Part shown: positions 55,711-63,396 of the stretch, piece by piece | Numbering within the stretch: the first letter of the stretch is position 1 | Layout: every line of letters starts with the position of its first letter | Assembly: GCA_964475205.1 (NCBI GenBank) | Contig: CAYYVQ010000002.1 | Location: 1-64,000, forward strand | Direction of reading: 5' to 3' | DNA length: 64,000 nt | Source: CAYSRM01 sp964475205 | Lineage (GTDB): Bacteria > Verrucomicrobiota > Kiritimatiellia > UBA8416 > CAYSRM01 | Notes under the pieces: generated by a model | The model's database searches: none | What the model saw: only the letters and a program-made list of their open reading frames with translations | Told to the model about the DNA's origin: nothing | Made by a program: the position numbers and the translations under genes

Positions 55711-56391
55711 TTACGGATCCATAACGATTTTCGCGAACCCCTGAGCATCTACTTCAACCTCGAACAGATCTATCTCGGAAGCCCCGCGGGTATCTTTAAC
55801 AACAACACTGCCGCGCGTAGCCGTGCCGTCGCTATAAAACTCAAAACGATCATTATCCGGTGTCTCAGACCACTGAAGACCTTCCGGCAACCTGTTGACC
55901 GGTCTGACTTCCCACCCGTACTCGTTGTGGCTGCCGCTCCATATATTGTCGCTTGTTTCCATTACTATCTCGAAATTATCGTTTGTGTAGGTTCTCGTTA
56001 CGATAGTAGACTCGCCGTTCTCCAGGTTATAAATCTTTGCAGTCTGTCCGGAGTTAAGCTCCAGGCTGCCGAACCTGTCACTGAGCCCTCCGGCCTCGGC
56101 CTTTCCGACGCCCTCACTCGAACATGTAACATAAAAACATGTATTTGATTCCTCTTTCAACAAAACCACTGTTTTACGTCCTTCAAGCATGGCGGCCTGC
56201 CGCGCAAAACGCAGGGTCGACCGCAGGTGATGGGCAGAGCTGCTCCCACGGATTCCTTTTGTCAAACTGAAATACGATGCCATGCCGATCCCCGCCATAA
56301 TGATAACTATGCCCATTACGGTCAGCAGCTCGATTAAAGTAAATCCGCTGCCCGCCTTTATCGGCCTGCATGAATCAACTTGAAACTTCAT
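55711..56391 (-). CDS. GspH-like minor pseudopilin
   Basis: The prepilin motif is GSGFTLIELLTVMGIVIIMA (about 14-33), then the helix LRSTLRFARQAAMLEGRKTV, the pattern that marks GspH. The C-terminal beta domain includes FEFYSDGTATRGSVVVKD, also typical. The ATG at 56391 shares a base with the TGA of the preceding gene; a TTG just before it is less likely. Length is 226 residues. Confidence 0.88.
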   Translation of the reverse strand: MKFQVDSCRPIKAGSGFTLIELLTVMGIVIIMAGIGMASYFSLTKGIRGSSSAHHLRSTLRFARQAAMLEGRKTVVLLKEESNTCFYVTCSSEGVGKAEAGGLSDRFGSLELNSGQTAKIYNLENGESTIVTRTYTNDNFEIVMETSDNIWSGSHNEYGWEVRPVNRLPEGLQWSETPDNDRFEFYSDGTATRGSVVVKDTRGASEIDLFEVEVDAQGFAKIVMDP

Positions 56392-56879
56392 CAATAAGTC
56401 TGGCCTTTTTCAACAGTGGAGTTTGTGACAGTAACACTGTCATTTTCGCAGTTTATGATTATGGTGTACGCATCGCCCCATGGATCGACAATAGCGTCGT
56501 CTTCAAGCCTGTATTCGTCCCAGTTAACAAAACGCACCTTCCGCGGATTATAACCACCGCTATCCGATGACAGGTCGTCAATGATCTCCTTATGCCCTGT
56601 ATCGCCGTCATTTGTATGCACACCCGTGAATTGATCCGTTTGCAGCCCGGGCCACCTGTCATATTCATGGCGATAGTTATATATTGCCAGAGCAAGCGTA
56701 TGCACGTCTGCCTGGGCTTTACGGCGTTGCGCGGCTCTGCGCGATCTGCTGAAAGCAACCGTCAGCAAACCGAACAGCATGCCGATGATAACAACAACCA
56801 TCAACAACTCGATCAGCGTAAAGCCCTTTCGAGCCGACCGCGATTCGGGATTTATCATGCCTGTACAACCGGTTTTCAT
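56391..56879 (-). CDS. GspG-like pseudopilin (third G-like copy)
   Basis: The prepilin motif is RKGFTLIELLMVVVIIGMLF (about 17-36). The helix RRAAQRRKAQADVHTLALAI, WP (residue about 77) and IVDPWGDAYTI near the C-terminus match major pseudopilins. It starts directly after the stop codon of the preceding gene. At 162 residues it is a normal size. Its sequence is clearly different from the other G-like genes, so it is not a recent duplicate. Confidence 0.88.
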   Translation of the reverse strand: MKTGCTGMINPESRSARKGFTLIELLMVVVIIGMLFGLLTVAFSRSRRAAQRRKAQADVHTLALAIYNYRHEYDRWPGLQTDQFTGVHTNDGDTGHKEIIDDLSSDSGGYNPRKVRFVNWDEYRLEDDAIVDPWGDAYTIIINCENDSVTVTNSTVEKGQTY

Positions 56880-57380
56880 CTATTTATCCCAGCTCTTTAT
56901 GTCGTCCCCTGTGTTTTCAGTCCGGTCAGGGCCCTTTGACCATATTGCAACATACTTATCCACGTCCCCGTGCGGAGCGCTTACCTCTCCATCAAGATCC
57001 GTATCAAGCCTTATTGACAAGAGTTCGCCCCACGGATCGCGCAGTCCTGATGTAGCGGAGTTTGTTCCCTGCTCCTCGATAGTGAAATCCACATATTCCT
57101 CTATGTATCCAATCGCATTGGTGTCCATCTCGGTTAATGTTTCAGAGGGAAACTCCTGGTTCTCCGTCAGGTAATAATTCCACGCTGTATCAAGCTGGCT
57201 TATCATCTGCCTGCACGCCACTTTTTTGCCCTGCTCAGGCGTTTTGCGGATCGCGCCAAGCAACAGCCCGGCCAGGGTGGCGATAATTGCGATAACAACA
57301 AGAAGCTCTATCAGCGTAAAACCAAACCCTTTCAAGGGAGCAGTCCTCCGCCTTTCTTCCAGTCCTTTTTTTTCACGCAT
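56880..57380 (-). CDS. GspG-like pseudopilin (second G-like copy)
   Basis: The prepilin motif is GFGFTLIELLVVIAIIATLA. The mature part has NYYLTENQEFPSETLTEMD and LRDPWGELLSIRLDTDLDG, with the calcium-loop acidic residues of GspG. The ATG at 57380 has AAGGA ten bases upstream; a GTG at 57401 directly after the previous stop is an alternative. Length is 166 residues. Confidence 0.87.
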   Translation of the reverse strand: MREKKGLEERRRTAPLKGFGFTLIELLVVIAIIATLAGLLLGAIRKTPEQGKKVACRQMISQLDTAWNYYLTENQEFPSETLTEMDTNAIGYIEEYVDFTIEEQGTNSATSGLRDPWGELLSIRLDTDLDGEVSAPHGDVDKYVAIWSKGPDRTENTGDDIKSWDK

Positions 57381-57401
57381 AAAAATATTGTCCTTGAACA
57401 C

Positions 57402-58109
57402 CTACATACTGTCTCTGTGTATATCATTTGCAGCAGGGTTGTCATCATCCTCTGTTTCAGGATCGCCCTTCGACCATAGCTCATAACTCAGGTAAGGCGG
57501 ATCAGATTCATATTTTATGACCCGGTCCCACCCATCCAATATAGTGTCTACGTTATTCGTAAAAGGCTTTCCATCTTTGGTGTAATGCGTGGGGCCTTCC
57601 TTTGTGGTAATCACGCCGGTCATAAATTGGCTCCATCTTCCCTTGGCGCGCTTGTCCCGTGAATTATCCCCTATCCATGCGCTGTCACTATTGTCCGGAT
57701 TAACAAGATGAAGCGGATTCATGGTGTCTCTCTTCCTCGTATCCAGGAAGGCTACAAGTCCGTACTCGAAGTTCAGCTCCTCGACATTCTCCTCCTCCGT
57801 AAAGTAATTATTATTCTCCCAATATGCCATGTAAGCCTCATTGGTATTCTCATACTGGTAGCAGATCCGGCAGTCGTCGCCATGAAACGTGCACACACCC
57901 GGCTTAACCGGCGGATAAACGCCATACTCGCTTTTAAACTCTTCAAGCGCCCCGGCAACCCTGGTCAAGACTTCAACTGTTTTAGCCTTTTCCTCGCTCT
58001 TACCCGAAAGTCCAGAAAGCCTGAAAACAATTCCAGCCAGAATCGCAATCACCACCATGACAACGAGCACTTCAATTAATGTAAAAGAACTGCGCCTCTC
58101 AGCTTTCAT
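57402..58109 (-). CDS. GspG-like pseudopilin with a cysteine motif (first in the operon after gspF)
   Basis: The prepilin-type helix is SSFTLIEVLVVMVVIAILAG, with Ser in place of the usual Gly before the cleavage site. A Cys pair motif CTFHGDDCRICYQYE lies in the mature domain near residues 70-85, unusual in pseudopilins. The C-terminal line GWDRVIKYESDPPYLSYELW matches the GspG DPWG position. The ATG at 58109 has GGAGGTGA five bases upstream; the ATG at 58124 is inside that site. Length is 235 residues. Confidence 0.85.
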   Translation of the reverse strand: MKAERRSSFTLIEVLVVMVVIAILAGIVFRLSGLSGKSEEKAKTVEVLTRVAGALEEFKSEYGVYPPVKPGVCTFHGDDCRICYQYENTNEAYMAYWENNNYFTEEENVEELNFEYGLVAFLDTRKRDTMNPLHLVNPDNSDSAWIGDNSRDKRAKGRWSQFMTGVITTKEGPTHYTKDGKPFTNNVDTILDGWDRVIKYESDPPYLSYELWSKGDPETEDDDNPAANDIHRDSM

Positions 58110-58168
58110 GCCACTCACCTCCATGTAAATATTACCACTTATTCACTTTTGTGAAAAGGGAAAACACT

Positions 58169-58366
58169 CAGCAATTCTCATTATAGCCATTTTGCCACGT
58201 TTGGCGTGGCCAGAGTTCCGGCACGATATTGCAGCCACGCGCGAGTAGGCCCGGCTTCACCGAAGCCGAGGCCCCAAGAGCGCTGGGCTTCGGTGAAGCC
58301 CGCGCTACTACGCACATCGTTATACAAATAGGTTTTGGCGGAAAGAGGCCGTAATGAGAATTGCTG
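58169..58366. mobile_element. 198-bp MITE-like element, family A, copy 2, at the gspF stop codon
   Basis: It is the same element as at 40837-41034 (three differences in 194 bp). The flanks are GAAAACACT at 58160-58168 and again at 58367-58375, a perfect 9-bp target duplication. The right duplicate overlaps the TAG stop codon of gspF (58374-58376). It inserted between gspF and the pseudopilin genes and may disturb their co-transcription or add a hairpin between them. Confidence 0.9.
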
Positions 58367-58373
58367 GAAAACA

Positions 58374-59657
58374 CTACCCCGCCATTGTGCTTACAACGTG
58401 AATCAGCGGAACAAACATGGCTATCACAATCGTGCCGACTATTCCAGCCAGCAGCACAATCATTATTGGCTCAATAATTGATGTCAGCCCCTCAACGGCA
58501 GTGTCAACTTCATCTTCGTAGGTATCGGCAATTTTCAACAGCATTTCCGGCAAAGCGCCTGTTTCCTCGCCTACATCCACCATGCTGATGACCATCCCGG
58601 GGAAAACCCTGGAATGCTCCAGCGGTGTGGACATGTCTTCGCCTTCCTTGACATTGTCATGAACAGCCTGTATTGCATCTGACAGTACCCGGTTGCCCGA
58701 AGTGTCTCTCACAATGTTCAGCGCCTGCAGGACAGGAACTCCGGAGGTCATCAACGTCCCCAGTGTGCGCGAAAATCGAGCCACCGCGCTTTTGGTGAAA
58801 AGCTGCCCGAACAGGGGCATTTTAAGCTTTATCTTGTCCACAATAAAACGTCCCCTGTCCGTACGCGCAAGTATCTTGTATAAAAAGATAAAACCAACTA
58901 TAAACCCTAGAAACACGTACCACTGCCGCGCAATAAAGTTGCTGATGGCAATTACAACCTCAGTCAGAATAGGCAGTCCCTCGTCACCCAGCAGATCATT
59001 GAATATTTCCTTGAACCTTGGGATGACATAAATCATAAGAAATGTCAGAATGCCTACAGCGGCAACAAGAACCACTACGGGGTAAATCATTGCGCTCTTG
59101 ATCTTGTTCTTGATCCTCTCAGCCTTTTCCATGAATTCGGCAAGCCTGTTAAGCACAACTTCAAGAACACCGCCGGCTTCTCCGGCCCTGACCATGTTGA
59201 TAAACAGGTTGTCAAAAATCCTGGGATGCTGCTCCAGCGCCTCGGAAAAAGTGCTGCCGCCTTCAACCGACTCGCCCATTTCAGTCAGGGCCTTCCTCAA
59301 GGCGGAATTCTTTTCCTGCTTGAGAAGAATTCTAATTCCCCTTAACAACGGCAGTCCCGCATCAACCAGGGTTGCCAGTTGCCGGGTAAAAATCATAAGC
59401 TGCTTGGCCTTCACCCTGGGACCAAGAAAACCCGGCAACTTGATCTCCATCTTCAGGCCTTGCCCCTGCTGCGCCGCAGCCTGACTCCCTCGACCGGAAG
59501 CAGCCTGTTTTCTTCTGCCCCCGATTTCACTTACCTTTGTCGGAAACAACCCCTTCGCGCGGATCATGGCCACCGCCTGCGACTGATTATCCGCCTCAAG
59601 AACACCCTCGGTCTCATTGCCGCCCGAGTCCATTGCAAAAAACTTGAATCTAGCCAT
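58374..59657 (-). CDS. Type II secretion / type IV pilus inner-membrane platform protein GspF (PilC)
   Basis: GspF is the polytopic platform that works with the assembly ATPase to drive pilus growth. Two T2SSF domains are seen: FTRQLATLVDAGLPLLRGIR with MGESVEGGSTFSEALEQHP, and FSRTLGTLMTSGVPVLQALN with VKEGEDMSTPLE, each followed by membrane spans (about 185-215, 240-265 and 395-420). Length is 427. The ATG is at 59657. The gene begins the pseudopilin operon; no gspE lies upstream, where a palindromic element and rplQ are found. Confidence 0.95.
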   Translation of the reverse strand: MARFKFFAMDSGGNETEGVLEADNQSQAVAMIRAKGLFPTKVSEIGGRRKQAASGRGSQAAAQQGQGLKMEIKLPGFLGPRVKAKQLMIFTRQLATLVDAGLPLLRGIRILLKQEKNSALRKALTEMGESVEGGSTFSEALEQHPRIFDNLFINMVRAGEAGGVLEVVLNRLAEFMEKAERIKNKIKSAMIYPVVVLVAAVGILTFLMIYVIPRFKEIFNDLLGDEGLPILTEVVIAISNFIARQWYVFLGFIVGFIFLYKILARTDRGRFIVDKIKLKMPLFGQLFTKSAVARFSRTLGTLMTSGVPVLQALNIVRDTSGNRVLSDAIQAVHDNVKEGEDMSTPLEHSRVFPGMVISMVDVGEETGALPEMLLKIADTYEDEVDTAVEGLTSIIEPIMIVLLAGIVGTIVIAMFVPLIHVVSTMAG

Positions 59658-59733
59658 TATAAATCCCCCTTATGCTCATAAGTAATTTATCAATGGCAAA
59701 CAGAAAAGGCAAACTGCAAATGCATCAGAGCTA

Positions 59734-59884
59734 GCCCGGAATGGCACTTAGATAAGCCCTTTTCAAAGCGTATAGTTTCACCGCGCGTCCTGTGTGTGAG
59801 TGTGTGAGTTTGTCAGGATGAGAGAGATCAATGCCCATCGTCAAATTCAATCCCAAACAGCGTTATCTAAGCGCCATTCCGGGC
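59734..59884. mobile_element. 151-bp MITE-like element, family C
   Basis: The ends are inverted repeats GCCCGGAATGGC(A/G)CTTAGATAA, 20 of 21 positions alike. No coding frame is present, and no clear target duplication is seen. It lies in the 399-bp gap between gspF and rplQ. The rest of that gap (59658-59733 and 59885-60056) shows no gene. Confidence 0.65.
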
Positions 59885-60056
59885 CCGTGTCCTGTCCCAT
59901 TATGAGCCTGGCGAAGCAGCAATTCTATGAGGTGTGCGGGCCAAAGACGAACAGTGAACACGCGCAGAGAACACGCTGATAATCATATGCTGGATCAATG
60001 AGAACCCTGGTCAAGGCGCCCCTGAACTTATATCTCTGGCTCAGGCATCCGCAGAT

Positions 60057-60461
60057 TTATTTGCCGCTCTCCAAAGGGGCTGTAGATGAGGGCTCTGAAA
60101 GAGGCGCCGACTCCGTCCATTCAAGAAGAACCATCTCGGAACCGTCGCTCATGCGCGAACCAAGTTTTAGAATTCTAGTGTATCCGCCGTTCCTTTCAGC
60201 GAAACGCGGAGCAATCTCATCCACAAGCTTTGCGGAACACCCTTTGTCTCTCAGCCGCGAAACGAGTAAACGCCTGGCATGAATGTTTCCCTTACGGGCT
60301 ATGGTAACCATTTTCTCTGCCATGCTCCGGGCCTGCCTGGCCTTGCTTATAGTGGTCTTAACCCGGCCCCGTTTCACAAGATTGCATACAGTGGCGGATA
60401 TCGCCATATCTCTATGCGCCGAACTTCTACCCAGTTTCTTGTCTCTGGTTCTATGCCGCAT
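60057..60461 (-). CDS. rplQ: 50S ribosomal protein L17
   Basis: The product begins MRHRTRDKKLGRSSAHRDMA and has EKMVTIARKGNIHARRLL, which are L17 signatures. L17 lies near the exit tunnel of the large subunit. It is the last gene of the alpha operon, 38 bp after rpoA, and is a little longer than the E. coli protein (134 residues). Confidence 0.97.
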   Translation of the reverse strand: MRHRTRDKKLGRSSAHRDMAISATVCNLVKRGRVKTTISKARQARSMAEKMVTIARKGNIHARRLLVSRLRDKGCSAKLVDEIAPRFAERNGGYTRILKLGSRMSDGSEMVLLEWTESAPLSEPSSTAPLESGK

Positions 60462-60499
60462 TTTTCAGACTCCCTTGAAATCCTGTCCCTGTTAAAAGC

Positions 60500-61504
60500 C
60501 TATTCCGACTCAGGTTCCTGTTCGAGCAGCGAACTGTCAAGCTGCATGCCAAGCGAAAGCCCGAGGTCGGTAAGTTTAGCTTTGATCTCATTGAGCGATT
60601 TCTTACCAAAATTGCGGTATTTCAGCATTTCGGGCTCGCTCTTCTGCGCAAGCTCGCCGACAGTTGTTATATTCGCGTTATTCAGGCAGTTGGCAGCTCT
60701 CACGCTGAGTTCTATCTCGTTGACGCTCATATTGAGCTTCTTCCTGAGTTCTTCCCGTTCTGCGTCAACCTTCTTTTCTGTCTCCTCAAACTGTACGACC
60801 TGCCTGTCATAATCCACAAAAACGTCCAGATGACGCCTCAGGATTGCAGAACCCATCATCAAAGCATCGCCGGGGTCTATCCGCCCGTCGGTCCATACTT
60901 CAAGAATAAGTTTGTCGTAATCTGTTCTCTGCCCCACCCGGGTGTTCTCTGTTCTGAAATTGACACGCCTCACTGGTGAAAAAATCGCGTCAATTGGTAT
61001 CCTTCCGATTTCCTGGTCTGGCTCCTTGTTCCACTCCGCAGGGCAGAATCCCCGGCCGGTCTTCACTTCCAGATCCATCTCCAGCTTCCCATCAGCCGCA
61101 AGCGTCGCAATGTGGAGATCCGGATTCAGCACTTCCACGCCTCCACCCGATTCAATATCTCCGGCGGTAACCTCTCCAGGCCCCTTGACTTTCAAGCTCA
61201 GAATCTGGGGCTCGCGCACGTATGTCTTGAGAAGAACACCCTTAAGATTCAACACAATATCAGTTACATCTTCAACAACGCCGTCCAGTGAACAGAACTC
61301 GTGCTCCGCGCCTTCCATCCGCACCGACGTTATGGCAGCTCCTTCAATAGAAGACAAAAGCACTCTCCGCAGCGAATTGCCGATAGTTCTCCCGTAACCC
61401 ACTTCAAAGGGCTCTGCGCTGAACATTGCGTATTTGTCCGTCGAATTCTCATCATCTTTTACAACCCGCTTGGGCATCTCGAATCTGCTTAATCTTATAG
61501 GCAT
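60500..61504 (-). CDS. rpoA: DNA-directed RNA polymerase subunit alpha
   Basis: The N-terminal domain has EPFEVGYGRTIGNSLRRVLL, used for dimerisation and assembly. The C-terminal domain (about 260-315) has LSVRAANCLNNANITTVGEL and KSLNEIKAKLTDLGLSLGM, which bind DNA UP elements and activators. Length is 334. The position between rpsD and rplQ is standard. Confidence 0.98.
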   Translation of the reverse strand: MPIRLSRFEMPKRVVKDDENSTDKYAMFSAEPFEVGYGRTIGNSLRRVLLSSIEGAAITSVRMEGAEHEFCSLDGVVEDVTDIVLNLKGVLLKTYVREPQILSLKVKGPGEVTAGDIESGGGVEVLNPDLHIATLAADGKLEMDLEVKTGRGFCPAEWNKEPDQEIGRIPIDAIFSPVRRVNFRTENTRVGQRTDYDKLILEVWTDGRIDPGDALMMGSAILRRHLDVFVDYDRQVVQFEETEKKVDAEREELRKKLNMSVNEIELSVRAANCLNNANITTVGELAQKSEPEMLKYRNFGKKSLNEIKAKLTDLGLSLGMQLDSSLLEQEPESE

Positions 61505-61559
61505 AGTTCCTATCCTTCCGTAATCACGAATGAACGGGATTAATCAATTCCAAAACCGC

Positions 61560-62189
61560 TTACTTGGAATAAAGTTCAACAACAAGCTGCTCATCAACAA
61601 TCGGAGCTATTTCTTCCCGGTCCGGTATGCGCTCCACTTTTCCCGCGAGTGTTTTAGGATCCCTCAACAACCACGCCGGAACATCCCGCCCTTCAGCTGC
61701 TTCCAACCCCCTCTTTGCCATTTCTTTGCTCGAGGTTCTCTCCTTGATGGACACATTCGATCCTTCTTTCAGTATCATGGAAGGTATGTCGGTTTTGCGT
61801 CCGTCTACAAGAACATGGCCGTGCCGAACAAGCTGCCTTGCCGTGGCCCGCGAGGGGGCAAATCCCAGCCGGTACACAACATTGTCCAGGCGTGTTTCCA
61901 GCATCTGCAGCAACATCAGACCGGTTATGCCCTTCCGCTTCGCAACGCGCCTGAAGAATAACCTGAACTGGTTTTCCTGCAATCCGTAAAATCTCCGCAA
62001 GCGCTGTTTTTCTCTCAACTGCACACCGTAATCAGACGGCTTTCGCGAACGGCGCTGTCCGTGCATGCCCGGCGCGGGCCTGCCCCTCTCTATCGGGCAC
62101 TTGGCCATGCTGCACCGCGAACCCTTGAGAAAAAGCTTCATTCCTTCACGCCTGCACAGTCTGCAAGACGGTCCCGTGTATCTGCCCAT
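61560..62189 (-). CDS. rpsD: 30S ribosomal protein S4
   Basis: The 209-residue S4 has MGRYTGPSCRLCRREGMKLF, a cysteine-bearing N-terminus (Cys9, Cys12, then Cys26 and others, consistent with the zinc-binding form). The S4 RNA-binding domain ETRLDNVVYRLGFAPSRATA with GHVLVDGRKTDIPS follows. It starts one base after the rpsK stop codon. S4 starts 30S assembly. Confidence 0.98.
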   Translation of the reverse strand: MGRYTGPSCRLCRREGMKLFLKGSRCSMAKCPIERGRPAPGMHGQRRSRKPSDYGVQLREKQRLRRFYGLQENQFRLFFRRVAKRKGITGLMLLQMLETRLDNVVYRLGFAPSRATARQLVRHGHVLVDGRKTDIPSMILKEGSNVSIKERTSSKEMAKRGLEAAEGRDVPAWLLRDPKTLAGKVERIPDREEIAPIVDEQLVVELYSK

Positions 62190-62696
62190 TTATACTCTCC
62201 TGCGCTTTCTCGGCCTGCAGCCGTTATGTGGAATTCCAGTCACATCCTTAATTGAACTCACGTTCATCCCCACGCTCTGTAAAGCGCGTATCGCCGATTC
62301 CCGGCCTGATCCGGCGCCCTGGACTTTTACCTCCACCTCACGCATGCCCTTGGCCGCCGCTGCTCGCGCGGCATCCTGGCATACAATCGTCGCAGCGAAT
62401 GCAGTGCTTTTTCTCGAACCCTTGAAACCAACCTTTCCGCCGCTGCTCCACGCCACCACATTGCCCTTTGTATCAGCAATGCTGACCTGCGTGTTGTTGA
62501 ACGTGGCCTTGATATGCACAACGCCCGAGGAAGGCGCCATTCGCCGCTTCTTGCCTTTCCCTGCCTTTGCGGGCTCTTCAACGCTGACTTCGGCTTCAGC
62601 CACGTCCTCAGCGCTACCCTGCCCAGACTCTTCAGCAACCTTTTTTTCTTCAGCAACCTCGGCCGAACTCTGCTCGTTCTTTTCTTCGTCCGCCAT
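62190..62696 (-). CDS. rpsK: 30S ribosomal protein S11 with long charged N-terminal extension
   Basis: The core from about residue 55 (SSGVVHIKATFNNTQVSIAD) to the C-terminal GIPHNGCRPRKRRRV is normal S11. The first ~50 residues are an Ala/Glu/Lys-rich extension (AEVAEEKKVAEESGQGSAED) not seen in most S11 proteins, raising the length to 168. S11 lies in the platform near the mRNA exit. The gene is within the rpsM-rpsK-rpsD-rpoA-rplQ order. Confidence 0.97.
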   Translation of the reverse strand: MADEEKNEQSSAEVAEEKKVAEESGQGSAEDVAEAEVSVEEPAKAGKGKKRRMAPSSGVVHIKATFNNTQVSIADTKGNVVAWSSGGKVGFKGSRKSTAFAATIVCQDAARAAAAKGMREVEVKVQGAGSGRESAIRALQSVGMNVSSIKDVTGIPHNGCRPRKRRRV

Positions 62697-62719
62697 TAAG
62701 TTAATCTCCTCCCGGATCT

Positions 62720-63121
62720 CTACTTGCCCTGCTTAACCGCAGCGCGCGCTTCCTTGCCCCTGACCGCGCCCACAGTTCTCTTAGGACCCTTCCTGGTTCT
62801 GGCATTCGTACTTGTTCTCTGCCCGCGCACCGGAAGACCGCGCCTGTGACGCAAGCCGCGGTAGCTCCCTATGCTTATCAAACGCCTTATATTCTGGCTG
62901 ACCTCGCGCCTCAGGTCGCCTTCAACCCTGTAATTGGTCTGCACCACACCCATGAGCTTCCTTAGCTCTTCTGAACTCAGTTCATCGGACTTCTTCTCAG
63001 GATCCACGCCTGCCTCTCGAAGTATTTTTTGAGCCCTGGCCGGCCCCACACCGTGTATAGCGCGCAGACCATATTTCACTTTCTTGTTTCCTGCTATATC
63101 AACACCCAGAATTCTCGGCAT
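62720..63121 (-). CDS. rpsM: 30S ribosomal protein S13
   Basis: The product begins MPRILGVDIAGNKKVKYGLR and carries the helix-two-turn-helix GVGPARAQKILREAGVD and SYRGLRHRRGLPVRGQRTST, all S13 signatures. S13 contacts tRNA in the small-subunit head. Length is 133. It follows rpmJ by 27 bp. Confidence 0.98.
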   Translation of the reverse strand: MPRILGVDIAGNKKVKYGLRAIHGVGPARAQKILREAGVDPEKKSDELSSEELRKLMGVVQTNYRVEGDLRREVSQNIRRLISIGSYRGLRHRRGLPVRGQRTSTNARTRKGPKRTVGAVRGKEARAAVKQGK

Positions 63122-63148
63122 AGGTTACCTCTTTCCTTCCGGCATTCT

Positions 63149-63262
63149 TCAGCCCTGCCGCTGCTTATGACGGGGATTGGTGCAAATTACACGCACAACT
63201 CCCTTGCGACGGATGACTTTACAACTCTCACACATTCTTCTTACTGATGTCCGCACTTTCAT
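63149..63262 (-). CDS. rpmJ: 50S ribosomal protein L36
   Basis: Reading the minus strand from the ATG at 63260-63262 gives a 37-residue protein: MKVRTSVRRMCESCKVIRRK continuing to a C-terminal NPRHKQRQG. The zinc-binding residues Cys11, Cys14, Cys27 and His32 are kept. It lies in its usual place between map (or infA) and rpsM. It is very short and easily missed. Confidence 0.95.
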   Translation of the reverse strand: MKVRTSVRRMCESCKVIRRKGVVRVICTNPRHKQRQG

Positions 63263-63396
63263 ACATAATCACCATTAATTCACAAAAAGCGGTAAGTATA
63301 CCGCCCACAAAATACATTGTCCATATAAAAAGTGTCCACATTTGTTTTTTTTACGTGAAATCGACACAACCTTACCAATTTCACAATCGCCCGCCT

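Noticed and set aside
58168..58374. 68-residue frame between gspF and the first pseudopilin
   Set aside because: It is read from the MITE; the same frame occurs in the other copy, and it has no gene features.
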